Assembly: GCA_036568605.1 (NCBI GenBank)
Contig: DATCSE010000138.1
Location: 1-13,862 of the forward strand
Length of the DNA: 13,862 bases
From: DATCSE01 sp036568605
GTDB lineage: Bacteria > Pseudomonadota > Gammaproteobacteria > Burkholderiales > Burkholderiaceae_C
Direction: 5' to 3'
Part shown: one piece after another, positions 1 to 7,549 of the stretch
How the letters are laid out: the number at the start of each line of letters is the position of its first letter
Numbering within the stretch: the first letter of the stretch is position 1
The notes under the pieces: model-generated
What the model saw: the letters and a program-made list of their open reading frames with translations, nothing else
Database searches by the model: none
Told to the model about the DNA's origin: nothing
Position numbers and translations under genes: made by a program

Positions 1-315
1 GTACACGGCATCGAACGGCGCCGACGCCGCAGTCGGCCACGGCTGCTGCGCGAGCACGTCCAGGTGCAGAGGCGTCGCCACGTTCGCGAGCCCGGCGCAG
101 CGCGCGGCGATGCCGGGCAGCGCGCTCGCATCGCCGTCGCTGGGCTGCCAGTGCCAGCCGGGCCGCTCGCGCGCGAAGTGTTGGGCATGCTGGCCGGTGC
201 CGCTCGCGATCTCGAGCACGCGGCAGCGCGCCGGCAGCACACGGGTCAGCACCTCGAGGATGGGCGCGCGGTTGCGCTCGGCGGCGGGGCTGTGCGGGAG
301 GTCGGCGGCGGTCAT
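1..315 (-). CDS. DUF938 family class I SAM-dependent methyltransferase (3' end off window)
   Basis: The first 105 codons of a gene that runs off the left edge. The start is the ATG at 315; it overlaps the stop of the upstream protease gene by four bases (ATGA), which points to translational coupling. The protein opens with an N-terminal HSPAAERNRAPI stretch typical of DUF938 proteins, then a Rossmann motif I, VLEIASGTGQHAQHFA (about residues 34-49), which binds S-adenosylmethionine, and WHWQPSDGD (about residues 57-65), where the acidic residue expected to contact the cofactor ribose lies. Fold and cofactor are established for the family. The methyl acceptor of DUF938 proteins is not known to me and cannot be read here. 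It is probably the last or near-last member of the minus-strand cluster that starts near 3734. Confidence 0.85.
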   Translation of the reverse strand, partial: MTAADLPHSPAAERNRAPILEVLTRVLPARCRVLEIASGTGQHAQHFARERPGWHWQPSDGDASALPGIAARCAGLANVATPLHLDVLAQQPWPTAASAPFDAVY

Positions 316-1313
316 TTGCCCGTGCTCGTGGTGGGCCAGAAGTAGGCGGCGCTGCCCGGGTAGTCGACGATGACGCGGAAGTACTTCAACGCCGATCCGC
401 CTAGCGCGCCATCGATGGGCTTGTCCATCCATTGCGACATCCATTCGCGGAAGTTCGCATCGGAGCGCTGCGTGAACCACACCGGGCCGACCGTCTGTCC
501 GCCGACCGTGATCCGCGGCACCTCGATCATCGGAACGGTCTTCTCCTTGATCGTCTCGCCGCGTTCGACCACCTGCCAATCGGGATGTCGACGCGTCCAC
601 TTCTCGAAGGTCGACTTCGTGATGAAGCTCGCGCCGACGCGGGTACCGGCGGCAAGCCCCTGCGCCGTCCCGGAGGCCTCGGTAAGCTGCACCGTGGCGC
701 CGGTGTCGAACAGCATGTCGATCTCTTCGCCATCCACGCCGACCGTGATGCGCGGGAAGTGCATGTCGCGCCGGCCCTTCGCGGTGGTGTGGAATCCCAG
801 CGGCGCGCGGCGTTCGGCCAGGTCCGCCGGCTTGTTCCATCCCGGCGGCAGCAGGCTCAGCGTGGAGGCCGGGTAGTCGATCATCCACACGCGACCGGCA
901 AACCATCGCCCGCCCAGAAAGCCGTCGACCTCGAACAGGTCCTCGTCGGTCACGACCAGGCGCCCCTTGAGCCCCGGCTCCCAGTGCGGGCGCGGTATCC
1001 CGGACTGCACCATGAACGCCGGGTAGCGAGTCCAGCGCATGCTCTTGCCCGTGTCTCCATCGGCCTCGGTCTGCTCGGCCAGCCCGAGGCGCTTCGCGAC
1101 CGACGACCGGATCGCGTTGAAGCCGCCACCTGAATCCGTGTAGAACGACACCGGCGTGCCGTCCGGCGCCTTCGCGACGACGAAGATGCGGTTGTGCCGG
1201 AACTCCGTGGGCAGGGGGACAGGGTCCTTGCTGCTGCCGCCCGCGTGCGCCGGCACCGCTGCGGCCAGGCCCAGCGCACCGGCCAGCAGCAGAGCCTTCA
1301 ACGAACGTTTCAT
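312..1313 (-). CDS. secreted two-lobed aspartic-protease-like protein (333 aa)
   Basis: Predicted exported protein with aspartic protease hallmarks. Residues 1-24 form a signal peptide (KR, hydrophobic core, AHA before GG). The first D-S-G (FYTDSGGG, residues 60-62) is followed by VDGFLGG (129-135) and IDYPAS (145-150). The second D-T-G (LFDTGA, 203-205) is followed by IDGALGG (300-306) and VDYPGS (316-321). In both halves the DYP lies 13 residues after the LGG, as expected of two homologous lobes each supplying one catalytic Asp. The ATG at 1313 was chosen because AGGAAG sits just upstream and the signal peptide starts there; the same frame stays open farther upstream but overlaps the preceding gene. 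The substrate is unknown. It may be active as a single-chain enzyme or be a degenerate retropepsin-fold binding protein. Its stop overlaps the DUF938 gene start. Confidence 0.8.
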   Translation of the reverse strand: MKRSLKALLLAGALGLAAAVPAHAGGSSKDPVPLPTEFRHNRIFVVAKAPDGTPVSFYTDSGGGFNAIRSSVAKRLGLAEQTEADGDTGKSMRWTRYPAFMVQSGIPRPHWEPGLKGRLVVTDEDLFEVDGFLGGRWFAGRVWMIDYPASTLSLLPPGWNKPADLAERRAPLGFHTTAKGRRDMHFPRITVGVDGEEIDMLFDTGATVQLTEASGTAQGLAAGTRVGASFITKSTFEKWTRRHPDWQVVERGETIKEKTVPMIEVPRITVGGQTVGPVWFTQRSDANFREWMSQWMDKPIDGALGGSALKYFRVIVDYPGSAAYFWPTTSTGK

Positions 1314-1356
1314 CGGAGCTTCCTCGCGGTGCGGCATCGCCGCGGTTGTACCGTAT

Positions 1357-1990
1357 TCAGTACGGGGCCGCGCGTCGCTCGAAGACCGTCGCGTTGAAGT
1401 CATGGAGCAGCTTCTCGCGCGAGAGCCCTCCGGCTTCGGCGCGGCCGGCGTACAGGCGGCCTCGGTCCGCCCGGACCAGCCGGTCGCGGTCGACGTCGGC
1501 CCATTCCCAATCGGGCTTGCGCACGATCTCGTCGGTGCGGCCATTGACCAGCTCGTGCGTATCGAAGTAGACGCCGCGCCCGACCGGGTGGTGCAGCGTG
1601 GCGTGCGCGAGCTTGCGCGCAGCCGTCGTTCAGCCAGAACTCGGCGGACGACCGGAACAGGCCGCCGCCATGCCAGCAATCGCCCTTCGCGTAAAGCGCG
1701 ACCGCCTTCAGATGCGGCGCGCGCGAGATCGCGGTCCAGGATCCCTTGACCGCGGCGCTCCAGAGGCCGTTCATCGCGAAGTAGATCCAGTGTCGACCAT
1801 CGGGCGACAGATCGCATCGACGCTCGTAGAGCCGCCCGTAGAGCCACTGGCCGAGCTCGAATCGGTCGGTCTCGCGGTCCCAGCCGATCGCGGCGGTATG
1901 CCGTGTCGGACCGCGCCGGATCACGACGGCGGTCAGCGCGTCGCGGGCCAGCAGCACGTGCAGGCGGGCCGGGACGGCGCGCGGTGCCAT
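1357..1990 (-). pseudogene. conserved hypothetical protein interrupted by a one-base frameshift
   Basis: I recognise this as a conserved proteobacterial hypothetical protein but know no function for it. From the ATG at 1990 the first part reads naturally (ARLHVLLARD, ELGQWLYGRLYERRCDLSPD, HWIYFAMNG, GSWTAISRAP, KGDCWHGGG, EFWLND). At about 1618-1630 that frame turns into low-complexity Arg/Ala/Pro sequence, while the neighbouring frame takes over with a natural reading (ARKLAHATLHHPVGRGVYFD, HELVNG, DWEWADVDRDRL, REKLLHDFNATVFERR) to a TGA at 1357. The span is 634 bases, one more than 211 codons, so removing one base near 1625 restores a protein of about 210 residues. The cause could be a real frameshift or a sequencing error in a GC-rich run. 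It starts 8 bp after the hydrolase stop and ends 43 bp before the protease start, so it sits inside the putative operon. Confidence 0.75.
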
Positions 1991-1998
1991 GGCGTTTG

Positions 1999-2763
1999 TC
2001 AGCGCCCCGCGGCGAGCAGCCCGATGTAGTCCGGGCTCGCCGAGATCGTGTTGTGCCCGGTCTGCGGGATGACGTGCAGCGTCGCGACACCGGGCCGGAA
2101 GCGGGCGTACAGCGCCTCGGTGCTCGCGCGCGGAATCACCTCGTCGTGCTCGGCGACGAGCAGCAGCGTGGGCGCCGTCACCTGGGGTGCATGGCGCGAC
2201 GACTCGAACGTGTCGATCAGCAGCCAGCGCACCGGGACGTACGGGAATTGCTGCACCGCGAGGCCTTGCACGCTGTCGTACGGGGTCACGAGCACGAGGC
2301 GCGCGACCGGCCGGGCCGCGGCCACCCGCACCGCGACGCCGCTGCCGAGGCTGCGGCCGATGACCGTGAGCTCGGGATGCTGGGCCTGGACCTGCTCGGC
2401 CAACGCCAGCGCATCGGCAACCAGCGCCTTCTCCGACGGACTGCCCGAGCTGCCGCCGTAGCCGCGGTAGTGCAGCAGGTAGATCGCATGATCGGGGAAG
2501 GCGGCCATCAACTCGGGCAGGCTGGCCGACACGTCCTCGGCGTTGCCGCCGAAGTAGAGCACCGCGGCCGCACCGGCATGCGGCCGCACCGTGACGAGGA
2601 CACGCTGGCCCTCGAGGGTCAGCGTCAGCGTCGTCGTGCCCGGCACCGGCCCCGAACCCGGCTGCGGAAAGTAGATCAGCGAACGCTGGAAGACGTACAG
2701 CCCGAGGCAGACCAGCGCATAGAGGACCACGATCAACGCGGCGATGACGATCAGTCCGCGCAC
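1999..2763 (-). CDS. membrane-anchored alpha/beta hydrolase (BEM46/ABHD-like)
   Basis: A serine hydrolase with one N-terminal transmembrane segment (about residues 2-25, LIVIAALIVVLYALVCLGL), probably anchored in the inner membrane. Family motifs in order are the oxyanion-region YFGGNAED (about 70-77), HYRGYGGS (about 98-105), the nucleophile elbow GRSLGSG with Ser138, the acid in AEHDEVIP (Asp207), and TGHNTI with His237. This is a complete Ser-Asp-His triad, and the YFGGNAED/HYRGYG pair is typical of the BEM46/ABHD12-17 branch. The substrate is unknown. I chose the GTG at 2763 because GAGAG lies ten bases before it; a TTG at 2784 would add seven residues but has no clear ribosome site. The gene follows the VOC gene closely and is followed after 8 bp by the frameshifted hypothetical. 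Confidence 0.85.
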   Translation of the reverse strand: MRGLIVIAALIVVLYALVCLGLYVFQRSLIYFPQPGSGPVPGTTTLTLTLEGQRVLVTVRPHAGAAAVLYFGGNAEDVSASLPELMAAFPDHAIYLLHYRGYGGSSGSPSEKALVADALALAEQVQAQHPELTVIGRSLGSGVAVRVAAARPVARLVLVTPYDSVQGLAVQQFPYVPVRWLLIDTFESSRHAPQVTAPTLLLVAEHDEVIPRASTEALYARFRPGVATLHVIPQTGHNTISASPDYIGLLAAGR

Positions 2764-2796
2764 GTTGCCGACACTCTCTCGCAATGCGGGCGACGA

Positions 2797-3195
2797 TCAG
2801 TCGTCACCGGGCTCGTGGCACGCGACGCACAGCTTGTTGCCGTCGGGGTCGCGAAAGTACGCGCCGTAGTAGTTCGCGTGGTACTGCGGCCGCAATCCCG
2901 GTTCGCCTTCGGACGTGCCGCCGTGCGCCAATGCCGTCTCGTAGACCCGGCGCACGGTCGCGCGGCTGTCGGCCAGGAACGCAACCATCTGCCCGTTGCC
3001 CGCATGATGCGGCTGCCCGTCGTACGGCTTGCAGATCACGAACAGCGGCCGCGCCCCGCCCGCGCTGTGCCAGCCGGCCCACGGCACGTCGCGCTCGCAG
3101 AAGCGCGCCTCGACGCCGAGCGCTGCCATCAGCGGCTCGTAGAACGCGAGCGCGCGGTCGAAGTCGGTGACGCTGGTGAAGACGTGGGAGAACAC
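2797..3195 (-). CDS. VOC-family (glyoxalase/dioxygenase-fold) protein, 132 aa
   Basis: A single-domain vicinal-oxygen-chelate protein. It opens FSHVFTSVTDFDRALAFYEPLM, the usual first beta-alpha unit with a candidate metal-binding His at residue 4. It ends YYGAYFRDPDGNKLCV (about 109-124), the family's second signature. The last metal ligand in many VOC enzymes is a Glu right after NK[IL]; here that position is Cys123, as I recall for a Burkholderiales subgroup, so metal use and reaction are uncertain. The start is a GTG at 3195 with AAGGG about seven bases upstream. The gene lies 12 bp downstream of the toxin stop and just upstream of the alpha/beta hydrolase, suggesting co-transcription. 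The substrate cannot be told from sequence. Alternative labels are glyoxalase-like or bleomycin-resistance-like protein, which say nothing firm about function. Confidence 0.88.
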   Translation of the reverse strand: MFSHVFTSVTDFDRALAFYEPLMAALGVEARFCERDVPWAGWHSAGGARPLFVICKPYDGQPHHAGNGQMVAFLADSRATVRRVYETALAHGGTSEGEPGLRPQYHANYYGAYFRDPDGNKLCVACHEPGDD

Positions 3196-3207
3196 GACAA
3201 CCCTTGC

Positions 3208-3456
3208 CTAGACGGCAGGTCCGCTGCCTCGGCTCGCATGCCATACCGACACGACTTCCAGTCGCTTGCCGCGTATCCGGTAGTAGACCCAGTAGCCGAT
3301 CCGATCGACATAGAACCGGCGTATGCCCGCAGCGCTCGCCGTCGGCACGGTGCGCCCAAGGTTCGGCTGCTCGACGAGCAATGCCAGCGCAGCCTCGAAA
3401 TCCCGACGCACGGCGCCCGGTGCCGCCGGCCGATTCGTGGCCCACCATCCAGCCAC
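3208..3456 (-). CDS. RelE/ParE-family toxin, 5' end probably damaged
   Basis: The toxin half of a type II toxin-antitoxin pair. Visible family features are AGWWATNRPAAPGAV, the helix FEAALALLVEQPNLGR, then RRFYVDRIGYWVYYRIRGKRL and the final strand EVVSVWHASRG, the ParE/RelE beta-sheet core. The only standard start in this frame is a GTG at 3456, giving 82 residues, shorter than the usual 95-105. Yet the frame upstream of it still reads RTVHLSPRAREIDRV, which matches the expected first strand and helix. A GTG at 3506, three bases after the antitoxin stop, would be the natural start but is out of frame by one base; adding one base between 3506 and 3498 would give 99 residues. So the gene may carry a one-base deletion or a sequencing error, may start at a rare codon, or may make a shortened protein. 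Family is fairly sure, activity is not. Confidence 0.72.
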   Translation of the reverse strand: MAGWWATNRPAAPGAVRRDFEAALALLVEQPNLGRTVPTASAAGIRRFYVDRIGYWVYYRIRGKRLEVVSVWHASRGSGPAV

Positions 3457-3509
3457 TCGATCGATCTCCCGGGCCCTCGGCGAGAGATGAACAGTTCGAG
3501 CGCCACGGA

Positions 3510-3734
3510 CTATTCGTGCCGACGCAACTGCCTGAAGAAGTCCTCGCCGGAAATCACATCCCCCCGGTCGGCTTCCGCGATGCCCGCTTCGAGCTCGGCG
3601 AGCTCTTCCGGCGATAGCGCCGACGACTCGTCGATGCCGTCCTTGGTGAGGACGTAGACATCCGTCCCATCGGCGATGGACGAGTCATCCAGAACGACCT
3701 TGCCGGATACGACAGTGCCAGTTGCGACGCGCAT
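3510..3734 (-). CDS. type II antitoxin paired with the RelE/ParE-like toxin (74 aa)
   Basis: A small acidic protein immediately upstream of the toxin gene, in the standard antitoxin-first order. The N-terminus (MRVATGTVVSGKVVLDDSSI) is strand-rich and resembles the AbrB-like or related DNA-binding antitoxin N-termini. The C-terminus, ALSPEELAELEAGIAEADRG followed by EDFFRQLRR, is the acidic helix plus tail that normally wraps the toxin. Start is the ATG at 3734; no strong ribosome site is seen. Its promoter must lie in or beyond the REP-like repeat immediately upstream. Antitoxins of this kind usually repress their own operon, but no operator is clear here. The exact antitoxin family is uncertain; its role as toxin partner is inferred from position and size. 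Confidence 0.75.
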   Translation of the reverse strand: MRVATGTVVSGKVVLDDSSIADGTDVYVLTKDGIDESSALSPEELAELEAGIAEADRGDVISGEDFFRQLRRHE

Positions 3735-3759
3735 GAAGCAATGGTACTGCTACCGCCCG

Positions 3760-3818
3760 CCGTTCGCGCTGAACTCCGGCCGTTCGCGCTGACCTCCCCC
3801 GTTCGCGCTGACCTCCCC
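3760..3818. repeat. three tandem 19-20 bp units beside the REP-like palindrome
   Basis: Units at 3760-3779, 3780-3798 and 3799-3818 each begin with CCGTTCGCGCTGA and continue ACTCCGG, CCTCCC and CCTCCCC respectively. The shared 13 bases are exactly the first 13 bases of the palindrome arm that starts at 3819. The array therefore looks like repeated copies of the head of the palindrome, each cut short before the TTGTCGAAG part. Confidence 0.85.
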
Positions 3819-3890
3819 CCGTTCGCGCTGAGCTTGTCGAAGCGCCGTCACGATTCCCCACCAAGGCTTCGACAAGCTCAGCCCGAACGG
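3819..3890. repeat. REP-like inverted repeat, copy 1 (possible terminator)
   Basis: Left arm 3819-3844 (starts CCGTTCGCGCTGAGC, ends GTCGAAGCG) and right arm 3865-3890 (starts GGCTTCGACAAG, ends CCCGAACGG) pair at about 24 of 26 positions around a 20-bp loop. The core TTCGACAAGCTCAGC is a very common extragenic palindrome in Burkholderiales genomes (recalled, not searched). It lies between the stop of the indolepyruvate oxidoreductase gene and the antitoxin start, so its transcript could fold and end or insulate the upstream message. A second copy is at 8492-8562. Confidence 0.85.
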
Positions 3891-3898
3891 CTGGGGGT

Positions 3899-6800
3899 TC
3901 AGTGCGACACGACTTCGATCCCCTTGAACTGCCCCGCCATCGCGCCAGCACGCTCGGGCTTCGGATAACGCCTAGGCGCATAGCGATGCAGCAACTCGGC
4001 TTCGCGCACCCGCGCAAGCGCGAGGTTCGCGAGCTTCACGTGGCCGTAGCCACGGATCGACAACGGCAGTGCGGCAATCTGCTGCGCAGTCGCGAGTTTG
4101 TCGCTCGAGGCGACATCGGCATCGTCCAGGCCTTCGAGCAGCTCGTCGACGCGCTGCTCGAAGCGCACGATCAGCTCGCGCTCGGTGCGCCGCTCTTCGG
4201 TCCGGCCGAAGAGGTCGAACGCGCCGCCGCGCAGCGCCTTGCCCTTCGCGAGCCACCGCATCGCGCCCATCAGCCACGGCCCGAGCACGATCTTCTTCGG
4301 CGGCTGGCCGTTCTTGGGCCGCGCGAGGAACGGCGGGGCCATGTGGAACTCGAGCCGGATGTCGTCGCCTTCGAACTGCTCGGCGAGCTGCTGCCGGAAG
4401 CGCCCGTCGGTGTACAGGCGCGCGACTTCGTACTCGTCCTTGTAGCTCATCAGCTTGAGCAGGCTTCGCGCGACGGTTCGCGTCAGCGGCAGCGCGCGCG
4501 TGTCGGCCGCCGCAGCGGGTGACGACGGCAGCGCCTGCTCGCGCCGCTGCACGCGGCGCACGGTCGCCTCGAAGCGATCGGCCCAGGCAGCGTCCTGGTA
4601 GCCGGTGAGATGCGCCTTCGCGCGCGCGATCAGCTGCTCCAGCGTCTCGTTGCCAACCGGCTCGTCGGCCGACGTCTCGCGCAGCCGCTGCAGCGCCTCG
4701 GGCTCGGCCGCGGCCATGCGGCCCAGCGCGAACGCGAGCAGGTTGGTCTCGACCGCGACGCCGTTGAGCCGGATCGCCTGCTGCATCGCGGCGAGCCCGA
4801 CCGGCACGAAGCCCTGCTGCCAGGCATAGCCCATCGCGAGCACGTTGGCGGTGACGGTGTCGCCGAGGAAGTCCTCGGCCAGCGTCTGCGCGTCGAAGGT
4901 CGCGACCTGCGCATCGCCGGCGACGAAACGCATCTTCTCGAGCAGCGCGTCGTGCATCAACTGCGCGTCCGGGTTGCGCAGCGATTCGGCGACCGGCGTC
5001 TCGTGCAGGTTCGCGAGGATGCGCGTGCGGCCGTGGCGCACCGTCTGCAGCGCCTCGGGCGTGCTGCCGACCACCAGGTCGCAGGCGAGGATCGCATCGG
5101 CCTGCTGCGTGTCGATGCGCACCTGGTTCAGGCGCGACGGCACGTCGGCCAGCCGCACGAAGCTCAGCACCGCGCCGCCCTTCTGCGCAAAGCCCATGAA
5201 GTCGAGCACGCTCGCGCTCTTGCCCTCGAGGTGCGCGGCCATCGCGATCACCGCGCCGACCGTGACGACGCCGGTGCCGCCGACGCCGGTGACGAGCAGG
5301 TCCCATGGCCCGTCCCATCGATGCGGGGCCGGTTCGGGCAAGGTCGCGATGTGCGCGAGGAACGCGTCCTTCGCGGTCGACAGCGCCCCGCTCTTCTTGC
5401 GCAGCTTGCCGCCGGTCACGCCGACGAAGCTCGGGCAGAAGCCCTTCGCGCACGAGTAGTCCTTGTTGCAGCCGGTCTGGTCGATGCGGCGCTTGCGGCC
5501 GAACGCGGTCTCGTGCGGCAGCACCGCGACGCAGTTGCTCTGCACGCTGCAGTCGCCGCAGCCTTCGCAGACCGCCTCGTTGATGAACAGCCGCCTGGGC
5601 GGGTCGACCAGCTCGCCCTTCTTGCGGCGCCGCCGCTTCTCGGCGGCGCAGGTCTGCTCGTAGATCAGCACCGTGACGCCTTCGATCTCGCGCAGGCGGC
5701 GCTGCACCGCGTCCAGCTCGCTGCGGTCGTGGAACTCGGTGCCGGCCGGGAAGCGCGCATGGATCGCGTCGTACTTCGCGATGTCGTCGCTGACGACGAC
5801 GACCCGCTTCACGCCTTCGCTCTCGACCTGGCGCGCGATCGCATCGACGCTGATCACGCCGTCGACCGGCTGACCGCCGGTCATCGCGACCGCGTCGTTG
5901 AACAGGATCTTGTAGGTGATGGTCGCCTTCGCGGCCACCGCCTGGCGGATCGCGAGGTAGCCCGAGTGGTAGTAGGTGCCGTCGCCCAGGTTCTGGAACA
6001 CATGCGGCGTCTTCGTGAACATCGAGTGCGAGACCCAGTCCACGCCCTCGCCGCCCATCTGGATCAGCCCGGCGGTGCTGCGGTCCATCCAGTTCGCCAT
6101 GAAGTGGCAGCCGATGCCGGCGCGCGCGCTCGAGCCCTCGGGCACCTTGGTGCTGGTGTTGTGCGGGCAGCCGGCGCAGAAGTACGGCACGCGCTTGACC
6201 GCATCGCCGGCATTCGAGAGCAGCTCGGGCGGCGTGAAGTCGCGCACGTGCTGCAGGTGGCCGCCCAGTGCCGCGTTGCGCGGGAAGTGCGCTTCCAGCC
6301 AATGCGCGACCAGCTCGATCAGCCGCGACGGCCGCAGCTCGCCCAGCGCCGAGACCAGCGGCGCGCCGTCGCGGTCGCGCTTGCCGACGATGACGGGCCG
6401 GGCCTCGGCCGGCGCGTTGTAGAACAGGTCGCGCAGCTGCGTCTCGACGATCGCGCCCTTCTCCTCGACCACGAGGATCTCGGACAAGCCGTGCGCGAAT
6501 TCGCGCAGCCGCGTCGTCTCGATCGGGAACGACAACCCGACCTTGTACAGCCGCACGCCGACCTCGGCCAGCATCTCGGTCGTGATCTCGAGGCGGCGCA
6601 GCACCTCCATCAAGTCCAGATGCGCCTTGCCGCAGGTGACGATGCCCACCGTCGCGCGCGGGCTCGCGATGACCTCGCGGTCTATGCTGTTGACCGACGC
6701 GAACGCGGCCACCGCGGCGAGCTTGTCGGCCAGCCGCGATTCGATGCGCAGCGACGGCAGGTCGGGCCAGCGGTAGTGCAGGCCATCGGCCGGCGCGCGG

Positions 6801-7549
6801 TGCCCGGTGCTTGCGCGCACGCCGTCGGCATCCAGCCACGCGTCGGTGCGTGCGTGCAGCGCGTCGAGGTCGACGGTGCCGGCACTCTCGACCACTTCGG
6901 ACAGCGCGGTCAGCCCGACCCAGGTGCCCGAGTAGCGCGACAACGCCCAGCCGTACAGCCCGAACTCCAGCATCTCGGCCACGTTGGCCGGCGCGACGAT
7001 GGGCATCTGCCAGGCCTGGAACGCATGGTCGCTCTGATGCGGCATCGACGACGAGACGCAGCCGTGGTCGTCGCCGGCGACGACCAGCACGCCGCCGTGC
7101 GGCGACGAGCCGTAGGCGTTGCCGTGCTTCAGCGCATCGCCGGCGCGGTCCACGCCCGGGCCCTTGCCGTACCACATCGCGAACACGCCTTCGACGGTGC
7201 GCTCGGGGTCGGACTCCACCCGCTGCGTGCCCAGCACCTGCGTCGCGGCAAGCTCCTCGTTGATCGCCGGCACGAAGCGGATGCCGGTGTCGGTGAGCCG
7301 CTGGCCGGCCTTCCAGACCGCCAAGTCCACCATGCCCAACGGCGAGCCGCGGTAGCCGCTGATGAAGCCCTGGGTCGCGAGGCCGGCGCGCGCATCGCGT
7401 GCGCGCTGCATCGCCATCAGGCGCACCAGCGCCTGCGTGCCGGAGAGGAAGACGGTTCCGTGCTCGGCCCACAGGCCGTCGGCGAGCTGGTAGTCGGGGC
7501 GTGCGAGCGGTGGCGCGGCCACGGCGGCGCCTGCAGCAGAGGTGTCCAT
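3899..7549 (-). CDS. indolepyruvate ferredoxin oxidoreductase, fused alpha/beta type (1216 aa)
   Basis: A large cytoplasmic enzyme of the 2-oxoacid:ferredoxin oxidoreductase family that oxidatively decarboxylates aryl pyruvates to aryl-acetyl-CoA. Domains in order: pyrimidine-binding domain (about 25-240, GFISGYRGSPLG at 61-72); middle domain with the YKVGLSFPIE loop; thiamine diphosphate domain with CAGCPH (458-463), GIGCHF and GDGTYYHSG (522-530) and KILFNDAVAMTGG; a ferredoxin-like CEGCGDC (661-667) plus C673, and further cysteines C694, C700 and C705; the gamma/beta-type Rossmann domain VTGVGGTGVVTVG (753-765) with DFMGFAQKGG; and a long C-terminal DUF6537-like region to 1216. The ATG at 7549 was chosen because the frame's extension upstream enters the divergent Lrp gene and looks unlike protein; no strong ribosome site was seen. 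Divergence from an Lrp/AsnC gene suggests induction by an aromatic amino acid such as phenylalanine. The precise aryl pyruvate is an inference. Confidence 0.93.
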   Translation of the reverse strand: MDTSAAGAAVAAPPLARPDYQLADGLWAEHGTVFLSGTQALVRLMAMQRARDARAGLATQGFISGYRGSPLGMVDLAVWKAGQRLTDTGIRFVPAINEELAATQVLGTQRVESDPERTVEGVFAMWYGKGPGVDRAGDALKHGNAYGSSPHGGVLVVAGDDHGCVSSSMPHQSDHAFQAWQMPIVAPANVAEMLEFGLYGWALSRYSGTWVGLTALSEVVESAGTVDLDALHARTDAWLDADGVRASTGHRAPADGLHYRWPDLPSLRIESRLADKLAAVAAFASVNSIDREVIASPRATVGIVTCGKAHLDLMEVLRRLEITTEMLAEVGVRLYKVGLSFPIETTRLREFAHGLSEILVVEEKGAIVETQLRDLFYNAPAEARPVIVGKRDRDGAPLVSALGELRPSRLIELVAHWLEAHFPRNAALGGHLQHVRDFTPPELLSNAGDAVKRVPYFCAGCPHNTSTKVPEGSSARAGIGCHFMANWMDRSTAGLIQMGGEGVDWVSHSMFTKTPHVFQNLGDGTYYHSGYLAIRQAVAAKATITYKILFNDAVAMTGGQPVDGVISVDAIARQVESEGVKRVVVVSDDIAKYDAIHARFPAGTEFHDRSELDAVQRRLREIEGVTVLIYEQTCAAEKRRRRKKGELVDPPRRLFINEAVCEGCGDCSVQSNCVAVLPHETAFGRKRRIDQTGCNKDYSCAKGFCPSFVGVTGGKLRKKSGALSTAKDAFLAHIATLPEPAPHRWDGPWDLLVTGVGGTGVVTVGAVIAMAAHLEGKSASVLDFMGFAQKGGAVLSFVRLADVPSRLNQVRIDTQQADAILACDLVVGSTPEALQTVRHGRTRILANLHETPVAESLRNPDAQLMHDALLEKMRFVAGDAQVATFDAQTLAEDFLGDTVTANVLAMGYAWQQGFVPVGLAAMQQAIRLNGVAVETNLLAFALGRMAAAEPEALQRLRETSADEPVGNETLEQLIARAKAHLTGYQDAAWADRFEATVRRVQRREQALPSSPAAAADTRALPLTRTVARSLLKLMSYKDEYEVARLYTDGRFRQQLAEQFEGDDIRLEFHMAPPFLARPKNGQPPKKIVLGPWLMGAMRWLAKGKALRGGAFDLFGRTEERRTERELIVRFEQRVDELLEGLDDADVASSDKLATAQQIAALPLSIRGYGHVKLANLALARVREAELLHRYAPRRYPKPERAGAMAGQFKGIEVVSH

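Noticed and set aside
1314..2090. Long N-terminal extension of the aspartic protease frame
   Set aside because: It overlaps the neighbouring gene in another frame, is Arg/Ser-rich, and would bury the signal peptide that starts at 1313.
1903..3657. A 584-codon plus-strand open frame across the VOC/hydrolase/toxin genes
   Set aside because: Arg-rich shadow without motifs; the minus strand holds four recognisable families over the same span.
3972..7472. A 1166-codon second minus-strand frame within the same gene
   Set aside because: Arg/Ala/Gly-rich shadow of the true frame; none of the cofactor motifs appear in it.
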